The notes under the pieces: generated by a model
What the model was told of the DNA's origin: nothing
Seen by the model: only the letters and a program-made list of their open reading frames with translations
The model's database searches: none
Program-made: the position numbers and the translations under genes
Source: Candidatus Aegiribacteria sp. MLS_C
GTDB lineage: Bacteria; Fermentibacterota; Fermentibacteria; Fermentibacterales; JCC-6
Assembly: GCA_002030045.1 (NCBI GenBank)
Contig: LQBI01000002.1
Location: 124,001-188,000 of the forward strand
Length of the DNA stretch: 64,000 nucleotides
Direction of reading: 5' to 3'
Part shown: in pieces, positions 33,259 through 40,677 of the stretch
Layout: each line of letters starts with the position of its first letter
Numbering within the stretch: the stretch's first letter is position 1

Positions 33259-34818
33259 CTAGAACTTTACAGCCCTGAGAGTCTCGGCAAAATCGGCCGC
33301 TCTGAAGCGGACCATATAAACACCAGCGGAAAGGCTTCCGGTATTCCAGTCAATGGTGTGCCTGCCGGCGGCGACCTCATCGTTCAGGAGGTTCTGTACC
33401 ATGTGGCCGCTCATGTCGTATACCAGAACGCAGACCTGTCCGGGGGTATCCAGGTTGAAGCTCACCGTGGACACCGAGGAAAGAGGGTTGCCGGCGAGGG
33501 ACAGGCCGCCGGTGGCATTCTCGAAGGAATCGCCATGTTCCCCGATGCCGGTCTGTATAAGGCCGCCCAGATAGTACATGTCGCCGCAGGAGTCTGGATC
33601 ATCGTCCCACTGGGGGTGTTCCTGGCCGGACTGGGCGTAGGTGTCCCAGGCCTTGGCCCTGTCGAAGGCCTCCCAGAAAGAGACGCAACCGTCGCCGTTC
33701 ATGTCCGGGTCTCCCGGGAGTGCTCCACCGGGTACACTGGTGGCAGGCGGGGTCGATCCATGCATGGCTCCGGTCCAGTAGTAGACGTACTCGTCGTACT
33801 CCGGGTATGTTGCACCGGCCCAGCTGGATTCGTACCCGCTGGCGGCCGAGGCGAAGGAACTTGGCGCGGAAGCGGTGCCTGCCATGTGTTCCTCCAGGAA
33901 CCCTCCGGAGAAGCACTGTTCCATCACTGCGTGGCAGGAGGCGTAGGTCATGCCTGAGACCAGCGTCTGGTAGGTGTCGTCGTCGAGGGTGCCTCCCCAG
34001 AGGTTCAGGTAGACCTCCGGGGGCGAGTTCAGGAGCTTTCCGCTTCCTCCATGGTCGGTGGTGAAGATGAAGAGATGATCGTCGGCCCCCACCATGGAGG
34101 TTATGTCGGCAAAGCCGTTGTTCACACCCGTAGTCGTGGCGTCGTAGATGATGTCCGAATCGCCGTCATCGTCGAAGTCAGGGTTGGAGTTCAGTCCTCC
34201 CGACTGGTCCGGTGCCGGATTGAGGCCGTCCGCGAAGCAGACGATGATGTGGTCGTCCGGCAGCAGGTAGTCGTGGGCGAGTACGTTGTAGATGAACTGC
34301 ACGTCGCCGTAGTAGCGGATGTGGTTGCTGCCCTGGCTTGCGCCACCGGAGATGATGAGTGCGTACATGTGCTCCGCCTGTGACGGAGTGGACTGCACGT
34401 TGGGTTCGAACCATGCAAGGAAGTCCTCGTACTGGCCCCTTCCATCCGACTGACCCGGCAGGCAGGTGCGGACCACCCTCATCCTCTGCAGGGCATTCGG
34501 GGGAGTGGTCATCCTGACGATCTCCATGCGGCCATGGGCGTCAACGAAGACCCAGCGGCACGGATGCTCCCAGTTGGCGTAGGCCATGTCGTCCACCAGC
34601 ACTAGATAGCCGTCCGCGGGGACAGTGACCTCGTAGCTCCAGGAACCCATGACGGTCCCCTCGGTCACGGGATCGTCCAGCACCATCAGGGACCTTCCGG
34701 TGATGTCTCCATCCAGCAGTTCGGTGAACACCAGGTCAGCCGCGGAGTTGGCGCTCTGTACCTGTGCCGCTGCGGAGAGGGCTGCGATGCAGACCAGCAG
34801 AAGCAAAGTTCTTCTCAT
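33259..34818 (-). CDS. Secreted C13 (legumain-type) cysteine peptidase with dockerin-like and sorting domains
   Basis: A 519-residue exported protein. Signal peptide about 1-22; a C13-type caspase-fold catalytic domain (about 145-330) starting MYALIISGG, with HDYLLPDDHIIVCFAD and the catalytic dyad in IFTTDHGGSG (His256) and EQCFSGGF (Cys302). A Ca-binding dockerin-like loop, GDPDMNGDGCVSFWEAFDRA, follows. The last 75 residues form an FlgD/Por-tail-like beta domain (VYDMSGHMVQNLL...SLSAGVYMVRF). ATG 34818 has GGAGGA upstream. Legumain specificity is for Asn/Asp, but this enzyme's target is unknown. The tail suggests secretion to the cell surface. Confidence 0.82.
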   Translation of the reverse strand: MRRTLLLLVCIAALSAAAQVQSANSAADLVFTELLDGDITGRSLMVLDDPVTEGTVMGSWSYEVTVPADGYLVLVDDMAYANWEHPCRWVFVDAHGRMEIVRMTTPPNALQRMRVVRTCLPGQSDGRGQYEDFLAWFEPNVQSTPSQAEHMYALIISGGASQGSNHIRYYGDVQFIYNVLAHDYLLPDDHIIVCFADGLNPAPDQSGGLNSNPDFDDDGDSDIIYDATTTGVNNGFADITSMVGADDHLFIFTTDHGGSGKLLNSPPEVYLNLWGGTLDDDTYQTLVSGMTYASCHAVMEQCFSGGFLEEHMAGTASAPSSFASAASGYESSWAGATYPEYDEYVYYWTGAMHGSTPPATSVPGGALPGDPDMNGDGCVSFWEAFDRAKAWDTYAQSGQEHPQWDDDPDSCGDMYYLGGLIQTGIGEHGDSFENATGGLSLAGNPLSSVSTVSFNLDTPGQVCVLVYDMSGHMVQNLLNDEVAAGRHTIDWNTGSLSAGVYMVRFRAADFAETLRAVKF

Positions 34819-34868
34819 TATTCCTCCATCTATATGGTTAAATAGAACAATTAGGTACACTCTAATAC

Positions 34869-34897
34869 ATATTACATTGGGGATCGGGTATGGTCAA
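34869..34897 (-). promoter_or_regulatory. Promoter of the C13 peptidase gene
   Basis: On the minus strand TTGACC (34892-34897), 17 bases, TAATAT (34869-34874), in an AT-rich gap, about 50 bases before the ATG at 34818. Good match to sigma70 consensus. Confidence 0.6.
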
Positions 34898-34991
34898 TAG
34901 TTGCAAACATTTTATTGCGGTACAGCTCGATAGCAACGATAATATATTTTGAGATAGAACCGTGTGCCTTGCATCTACTTGGGGACGGGGT

Positions 34992-36371
34992 TCAGGAAGC
35001 CAGTTCCCTCATGTTCCTGACTTCTCTGAAGAAGAACGCCGCGGTGACGGCGGCCGCAAGGAAGTCGGCGGAGGGAAAGGCAACCCATACCCCGGTGAGT
35101 GGAGAGGCGAAGACGAGGGGGAGAATAAGTGCGAACGGTATCAGGAACAGCACCTGCCTGGATGTGGACAGGACCAGTGCCTTGCCGGCCTTGCCCAGTG
35201 CCTGGAAGACGCCGGCCCCTATTACCTGGAAGCCCACAAGGGGCATCATCATCACCAGGACCCGAAGGATGCCCGTGCCCTCCTCGATGAGCCGGGCGTC
35301 GCTGCTGAATAAACTTAGCATGAAACCGGGGGCCAGCTGGAAGAGCAGGAAGTAGCTGCCGGTGAGTGCGGTGGCGGATATCACGGCGTACCTCAGGGCC
35401 TTCTTTACCCTGCCGAAGGCCCTTGCGCCGTAGTTGTAGCCCACGATGGGCTGCAGTCCCTGGACGAGGCCGAACACCGGCATCATGGCGAAGGTCATCA
35501 TCCTGTTCGCCACTCCGAGTACAGCGAGATGCATGGGAAGGCCGTAGTGCATTATGGAGTTGTTCACCACCAGTGCCATGAGACTTCCACCTACGATCCG
35601 CGAGAATGCCGGGGAACCTATCTTCAGTATCTCCCAGGACTGGCGGGATCCGGGGATCAGGTGGCGGCGGTCGAACCTGAGGTAGCTCCTGCCGCCGGAG
35701 AAGAAGTAGCCCATAATCCATACGAATGCAGAAACCTGGCCTATTACCGTGGCGAGAGCCGCTCCCTGTATCCCCATGTCCAGCAGGAATATGAAGACAG
35801 GGTCCAGAACTATGTTGACCCCCGCCCCCACGAACATGCTTATCATGGCCACCCTGGCGTTCCCCTCCGACCTGGCTATGTCGTTGGAACAGACCGAGAC
35901 GGAGAAGAAGGTGCCTCCCAGCAGGACGGTGGAGAGATAGTCGCGGCCGTAGGGCAGTATTCCTTCACCGGCTCCGAATAGCCTCAGGACCGGGTCGAGG
36001 AACAACAGACCGGACATGGAGATGACGAATCCCAGCACCGCTGCCAGGACGAATGAACCCCCGGCTGTTATACCCGCCTCCTCGTCCTTTCCCTCTCCCA
36101 GTTTTCTGGAGATGATGGAGGCGGCACCTATTCCGACGGTCTTCCCCACTCCGAGGAGGAGCATCTGTATGGGGAAGCAGACCGCAAGGGCGGCCAGGGC
36201 CAGGGTCCCCACGCCCTTACCGACGAATATCGTGTCAACCAGGTTGTACATGGACTGGACCAGCATACCCGTGATGGCGGGACCGGAAAGCCTCAGGAGA
36301 AGTTTTCCCAGGGACTGTACGCCAAGGAGTTCGGTCCTCTCGGTGGCCGTCAGTTTTGGCCTCTTCATCAC
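34992..36371 (-). CDS. MATE-family efflux transporter
   Basis: A 459-residue multidrug/toxin extrusion-type transporter with 12 hydrophobic helices in two repeats. The N-lobe begins LRLSGPAITGMLVQSMYNLVDTIFVG and the C-lobe LKIGSPAFSRIVGGSLMALVVNN, the usual internal symmetry. Members exchange cationic compounds with Na+ or H+. The GTG at 36371 overlaps the EamA stop (GTGA); an ATG follows immediately. It is the last gene of the SagB-like / C39-like / EamA / MATE operon. Confidence 0.9.
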   Translation of the reverse strand: MMKRPKLTATERTELLGVQSLGKLLLRLSGPAITGMLVQSMYNLVDTIFVGKGVGTLALAALAVCFPIQMLLLGVGKTVGIGAASIISRKLGEGKDEEAGITAGGSFVLAAVLGFVISMSGLLFLDPVLRLFGAGEGILPYGRDYLSTVLLGGTFFSVSVCSNDIARSEGNARVAMISMFVGAGVNIVLDPVFIFLLDMGIQGAALATVIGQVSAFVWIMGYFFSGGRSYLRFDRRHLIPGSRQSWEILKIGSPAFSRIVGGSLMALVVNNSIMHYGLPMHLAVLGVANRMMTFAMMPVFGLVQGLQPIVGYNYGARAFGRVKKALRYAVISATALTGSYFLLFQLAPGFMLSLFSSDARLIEEGTGILRVLVMMMPLVGFQVIGAGVFQALGKAGKALVLSTSRQVLFLIPFALILPLVFASPLTGVWVAFPSADFLAAAVTAAFFFREVRNMRELAS

Positions 36372-37291
36372 TTCAGGTTCACCAGCACCAGTGACGCTAC
36401 CGTGAGCGCCACCGCCACCCTTTCCCTGGTGCGGAGCCTCTCGCCGAAGACCAGGAAGCCGGCAAGGGCGATAAGAGTTATCGTGGCCGCGCTGTATACA
36501 GGAAAGACCACTGCCGTCTTCAGCTGCGAGAGGGAGAGGATGAGGAAGAATGAAGCGAAGTAGTTGGGTATGCCTACGATGATGCCTGTTAGCATATGTG
36601 AACCCACCGGCTTCCGTCCGGCGAGGACCATCCTGGAAGTGCTTATGAGGAGCGCCCCTGTGAAGACGAAGAAAAGGAAGAGGTCCTTCATCTCAAGTAG
36701 TCCGTACCGCTGGTACACCTTGTTGCTGAACTCGGACAGGCCCACGGTTAGGAACAGGACAAGCAGTACCGGCTGAAAACCTCGAAGGACCCCCCCGGGC
36801 CGTGAAAGATCAAGGTTGGCCAGCAGTATGGATGCCAGTGCCAGGCATATGCCCAGCCACTGGAGGGGGCCCGGTATCTCCCGCCACAGCAGTATTGCCA
36901 GAAGCATGGGTACCAGCACTCCCATCTTGGAAAAGCTTCCAGCCAGGCCCACTCCGCTCTCCCTCACCGCCTTCTGCAGGTAGATGAACCCGAGGAAGTA
37001 GAGAAGGCCCGAAGGAAGTCCCACCATGGCAGCCCAGCCGGCGCTGCCTGCCGTATCGAAGGTCCCTCCTGTTGATATGACATCAGCGACCTGTCCTCTG
37101 AATCCCTCGAATGCATTACTCACTGAAACACCTGAAAGACCGCCCCGGATCAGGAAGAACAGGGAGACTCCGGATGCGACCAGATAGTTGAAGGTGGTGA
37201 CGGTGCCGCGGTCCATGTTTCTGGTCTCGCTGACCTTGAATACCAGAGCTATTGATGTGCTGCAGGCGACGGCCAGGACAAGGTATAACAG
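36368..37291 (-). CDS. EamA/DMT-family transporter, apparently starting at CTG
   Basis: A 307-residue, ten-helix drug/metabolite transporter of the EamA family. The first conventional ATG (37216) lies after the first helix. The in-frame upstream sequence reads LYLVLAVACSTSIALVFK, a typical EamA first helix. The only plausible initiator is CTG 37289-37291, which has a perfect GGAGGT six bases upstream; an in-frame TAG lies 15 bases before it, at 37307-37309, the C39-like gene stop. I therefore place the start at CTG. Substrate unknown; the two transporters downstream of a peptidase could export a product. Confidence 0.8.
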   Translation of the reverse strand: MLYLVLAVACSTSIALVFKVSETRNMDRGTVTTFNYLVASGVSLFFLIRGGLSGVSVSNAFEGFRGQVADVISTGGTFDTAGSAGWAAMVGLPSGLLYFLGFIYLQKAVRESGVGLAGSFSKMGVLVPMLLAILLWREIPGPLQWLGICLALASILLANLDLSRPGGVLRGFQPVLLVLFLTVGLSEFSNKVYQRYGLLEMKDLFLFFVFTGALLISTSRMVLAGRKPVGSHMLTGIIVGIPNYFASFFLILSLSQLKTAVVFPVYSAATITLIALAGFLVFGERLRTRERVAVALTVASLVLVNLK

Positions 37292-37306
37292 AAACTGACC
37301 TCCGGT

Positions 37307-39508
37307 CTATCGGCAGATGGTGAGAAGCCCGGATGCAACGGTACCCCCGGCGTCCGACACCCGTACAATGTAGATACCCGGAGGCAGTGACGAGAGGTCC
37401 ATTGTGACAGGTCCAGCCATGTCGGTCGGGATACCGGACAGCTGCAGCCTGCCGGCGGTATCGTAAACCTCAGGCAGGGCCTCCCCAAGTACTTCCATGG
37501 AGCCGATACGCAGGAAGTCACTGCAGGGATTCGGCCAGAGGTCAATTCCCGTCCGGACTGCTTCGGGTCGCCCGCCGCAGGTGCCGGTGCCGGCGGGACT
37601 GAAAAGGGCGGCGTCGAATGCTATGTAGTCGCCTGCGGTGCCGGTATGGTCTCCCAGCCGCAGGTATGACCCGCCGCCCAGTCCGAAGGTACCCAGGGAA
37701 ACCCATTCATCGCTGTAGAGTCCCTGGTCCAGCAGGATCTCCTCGGTACCGGAGAGAGTCTCGATACTGTACCGGCCGGTGGCCGTCGACCGGTCCGGAG
37801 GAATGTAGACCATGACCTCGTAGTCGCCGGGGAACGGGAGGACCGGGTGCCATTCGGCGAAGCAGGTATCCGGAGGGGCACCTGTCGAGTATGTCCACCA
37901 TGACTCACCCTGGTAGCCGCTTCCGGTGAGGTGCCAGTATCGGCAGTCACCGTACTTGTAGAATCCCCCGCAGCAGTCGTCCACAAGGGTATCGGGCTCA
38001 GCCGGTACCTGTGAGCGCGCGTAGAACAGCTGGCTTACGCCGATCTGCACGTGCCCGTTGTTGTATCCCGGCCAGTCGTAGAGGACATCCTTGCCGTTAT
38101 AGTAGTTTCCCCAGCCCGATTCGTTGGCGTCTCCGAAGGGATCGTTCACCACGACGGTATGATCATCGTAGTATCCGTTGAAGAGGATAATGTGACCGTA
38201 ACCCAGGACGGAGCTGGAACATACTACCGGATGCATGGCATCTATCTCCTGCGTAAGGGTCGCCCAGGAAGTCCCCGCCCAGGCCGAGTATATCTCATGA
38301 CGGGACAGGAACTCGACCATCAGGTTCCAGACTGCTGCTCCATCGGGGCAGATGAAGCCATGTGCCCCGGGCACTAAGACCCCTCCGGGGCTTTCCCCGA
38401 GATCGTCGTATGTGTATCCAAGGAATGTGTATTCGACTGGAATGTAGTTGCCCCATAGACTCCAGTGGCCGGGGGAAGGGTATGACGCCCAGATGGAGTC
38501 GGGAGTCAGCATGATATAGTACTGGACGGCCATCATGCACGAAGTGGGGCCGCAGGACCAGCTTCCGTTGAACCAGTCCGGGGTATCCCATCGCTGGTGC
38601 ATGTAGACCACGTCGAAGTGCGCTGCAGGATCCACACGGGAGTGCCGGGAACCGATCCGACCTTCCGGCGCGGCACCGAACCCCCGCAGGGAGCCGTTCT
38701 CCTCCGTCCAGGTATATCCGCCGTTTTTCAGGTACACCGGGTTCGTCATTACCCCGCCGGAACTGATTGTTACGGCGGTTCCGGTCACCGGGTCCATTTC
38801 CCTGACCCTTCCCGAGACGGGGTAAAGGCCGGAGTATTCGAGTTCCGAGTATAGAATGCTTCCGCGTTCCGTCCATGAAGACGTGAGCCCCGAGGGCTCC
38901 TCTGCGAGAACTTCCCTGTCCGGACCGAAGACAAGGAACCCCCGGGGGGACATCTCGGCCAGGACCATATCATCCGGTCCCGGTGAAAGCCTGGTGAATA
39001 CTCTGTCGCGATGGCTGTCGAGTATTGAGATGCCTCCCTCCTCCAGGGTCTGGACGGGCCGCTCCTCCGCGAGGACCATGGAAGCGGGGAAACCGTCGAT
39101 GGCCCATTGACGCAAAGGGTCACCGTACATGTCGATCTCCACCGCCCTGTCCTCCAGGGCGATCAGGAATGAGGACCCCCCCGCCGGGAAGGGACCGCTG
39201 AAAAAAGCGTTCTCGAACAGCATGGTCCTCTCTCCCGACCGGGAGATGAAGACCACCCTCTGTTCATCTTCAGCGGGACATTCTTTGAACAGTATGCCTT
39301 CCCCCGTGAACACGACGTTCCCGCCTGCCCCCGGTTCCTCCGAAATCACGTCCGCCCCCCCGTCTTCATGAAGAATGTACAGACCGCATCGGCGGCCATC
39401 GGTGAAAAGGAGCCCCTCCCCTGTATCCGTGATCGGCACCATGGTGCCGGCCGGGTCCGGCAGTACAACAGTCGAGGCTATTCCGGCGAGGATCAGGAAA
39501 CCGGTCAT
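37307..39508 (-). CDS. Secreted C39-like cysteine peptidase with golvesin-like and sorting domains
   Basis: A 733-residue exported protein. A short hydrophobic N-terminus is followed by a propeller-like beta region (about 20-285). A papain-like C39_2 domain (about 295-470) has the catalytic SWSCGPTSCM (Cys319), GYGHIILFNGYY (His439) and the VVVNDPFGD loop (Asn455/Asp456). A golvesin/xanthan-lyase-like carbohydrate-binding region (about 495-650) and a Por-type tail (WPNPCSDFLRI...LPPGIYIVRVS) end it. The ATG overlaps the SagB-like stop (ATGA). The domain set suggests a surface hydrolase acting on peptides or glycopeptides rather than an ABC-linked bacteriocin protease. Confidence 0.75.
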   Translation of the reverse strand: MTGFLILAGIASTVVLPDPAGTMVPITDTGEGLLFTDGRRCGLYILHEDGGADVISEEPGAGGNVVFTGEGILFKECPAEDEQRVVFISRSGERTMLFENAFFSGPFPAGGSSFLIALEDRAVEIDMYGDPLRQWAIDGFPASMVLAEERPVQTLEEGGISILDSHRDRVFTRLSPGPDDMVLAEMSPRGFLVFGPDREVLAEEPSGLTSSWTERGSILYSELEYSGLYPVSGRVREMDPVTGTAVTISSGGVMTNPVYLKNGGYTWTEENGSLRGFGAAPEGRIGSRHSRVDPAAHFDVVYMHQRWDTPDWFNGSWSCGPTSCMMAVQYYIMLTPDSIWASYPSPGHWSLWGNYIPVEYTFLGYTYDDLGESPGGVLVPGAHGFICPDGAAVWNLMVEFLSRHEIYSAWAGTSWATLTQEIDAMHPVVCSSSVLGYGHIILFNGYYDDHTVVVNDPFGDANESGWGNYYNGKDVLYDWPGYNNGHVQIGVSQLFYARSQVPAEPDTLVDDCCGGFYKYGDCRYWHLTGSGYQGESWWTYSTGAPPDTCFAEWHPVLPFPGDYEVMVYIPPDRSTATGRYSIETLSGTEEILLDQGLYSDEWVSLGTFGLGGGSYLRLGDHTGTAGDYIAFDAALFSPAGTGTCGGRPEAVRTGIDLWPNPCSDFLRIGSMEVLGEALPEVYDTAGRLQLSGIPTDMAGPVTMDLSSLPPGIYIVRVSDAGGTVASGLLTICR

Positions 39509-40239
39509 CTCTTCACCCCCACAGGGGCGATGTACACGGTGAACTCGTCGGTCCCGTCGAAGCCGAGCAGGCCATCCATCATTTCCTGGTCATAGGCTCC
39601 GATGGCGCAGGTGCCAAGCCCCGCAGCATCGCAGAGGATATACAGGTTCTGGCAGAGATGACCGGCGTCCAGAGCTATGACCTTGTGTGAAACCGGTCCG
39701 TACCTCCATTCGGTCCGGTACGGGACCGTTGACCAGACGAAAGTGACGGGGCAGCGGCCGCAGAACTCCTGACCGTGACAGGCATCTATCACCATCTCCG
39801 GGTCTATCCTGTCCCCGATACGGGCCAGGGAGTGCTCAAGATGCAGATACCTGTACAGACCCGGTTCGAGACCTTCCACTTCGTTCACCAGCAGGTAGGT
39901 CTCAAAGGGATGCCTCGCTCCTGCGGAAGGCACCGGTCTGAGAGTGGCGACACCATCCCTCACAACCTTCTGCACTCCCTGGGTGTACCAGAGAAGAAGG
40001 GCAAGCTGATCCAAAGAGAGAGGGAGATCACCGTAGCGCCTGACGCTCCTCCTGCCGTCGAGCACTTCACCAAGCGGAGTGTCCGGGACGGAGTTCCCGC
40101 CGACAGCCGGCAGCTCCACGATCGGCACGCCCTCGGGGACCTCCTTCTGTACCGGAGGGTGCTGTATACCTTTCATCTGATCGCTGGCGTACCCTTCAAG
40201 CAGGTGCCAGTTGGCCTTCAGGAAATCTCTGCCGTTCAT
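39505..40239 (-). CDS. SagB/ThcOx-like nitroreductase-family oxidoreductase
   Basis: A 244-residue FMN-dependent nitroreductase-fold protein of the SagB type. It has the opening RRSVRRYGDLPLSLDQLALLLWYTQG, then PSAGARHPFETYLLVN (FMN-phosphate side) and DAGHLCQNLYILCDAAGLGTCAIGAYD. SagB-type enzymes dehydrogenate azolines in peptide natural products, but stand-alone members of unknown function are common. No cyclodehydratase (YcaO) or precursor peptide is visible, so the natural-product role is not supported here. First gene of its operon. Confidence 0.83.
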   Translation of the reverse strand: MNGRDFLKANWHLLEGYASDQMKGIQHPPVQKEVPEGVPIVELPAVGGNSVPDTPLGEVLDGRRSVRRYGDLPLSLDQLALLLWYTQGVQKVVRDGVATLRPVPSAGARHPFETYLLVNEVEGLEPGLYRYLHLEHSLARIGDRIDPEMVIDACHGQEFCGRCPVTFVWSTVPYRTEWRYGPVSHKVIALDAGHLCQNLYILCDAAGLGTCAIGAYDQEMMDGLLGFDGTDEFTVYIAPVGVKR

Positions 40240-40262
40240 GCTCGGGTCCTTCCAGGTGACTT

Positions 40263-40304
40263 CCCGCCGGGGTCGTCCCGCCGGGGTCGTCCCGCCGGGG
40301 TCGT
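40263..40304. repeat. Three tandem 14-bp repeats at the edge of the second inverted-repeat element
   Basis: The unit CCCGCCGGGGTCGT occurs three times in tandem. The last nine bases of the third copy begin the left inverted repeat of the element at 40296-40487, so the array looks like slippage or repeated insertion at the element's end. Confidence 0.85.
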
Positions 40305-40487
40305 ACGTTACTTCGGGTCACTTGTGAGTGATACATCCTGGTAATAATGCTTAATCATAACACTATACCATTCTGATTGGTTTTCACTGAAAACAGACCG
40401 AAAGAAATAAACCGCGTTCTGGTAGATTGGAGCAGAAAAACATATAGCGTATATCTGCCAAGTGACCCGAAGTAACGTACGACCCCG
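40296..40487. mobile_element. MITE-like element with 28-bp perfect inverted ends
   Basis: Perfect 28-bp inverted repeats at 40296-40323 (CGGGGTCGTACGTTAC...) and 40460-40487 enclose about 136 AT-rich bases, a 192-base unit. It is bordered on the left by three tandem 14-bp repeats and on the right by the tRNA-Glu 3' end, 8 bases away. It has no coding capacity. It parallels the 160-base element after prmC in architecture but not in sequence, so two distinct non-autonomous families may be present. Confidence 0.75.
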
Positions 40488-40495
40488 CAAAGGAA

Positions 40496-40570
40496 TGGCG
40501 CTCCCACGGGGAATCGAACCCCGGTTTCCGGCGTGAGAGGCCAGCGTCCTGACCGCTAGACGATGGGAGC
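40496..40570 (-). tRNA. tRNA-Glu(CTC)
   Basis: Minus-strand tRNA of 75 nt including an encoded 3' CCA (40496-40498). The acceptor stem GCTCCCA pairs with TGGGAGC; the anticodon loop CTCTCAC carries anticodon CTC between CTGGC and GCCGG; the T-arm is CCGGGGTTCGATTCCCCGT-like. The D-arm has the Glu-type TCGTCTAGCGGTCAGGACG. It reads GAG codons and lies 107 bases after gltX on the same strand. Confidence 0.95.
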
Positions 40571-40677
40571 GCGTTCTTTTCAGGGCGCAAATATCGAATA
40601 TGGAATGCCTTCAGTCAAGTGTAGCCCGCGCCATGACTGTAGCGCACGCCAGGACCTCCCGTGTACCTCAGATGAAC

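Noticed and set aside
39505-40239. A thiazole/oxazole-modified microcin cluster around the SagB-like gene
   Set aside because: No YcaO cyclodehydratase or precursor peptide gene was seen; the SagB fold alone does not define such a cluster.
40263-40304. A CRISPR-like repeat array
   Set aside because: The 14-base copies are directly adjacent with no spacers and no cas genes are present.
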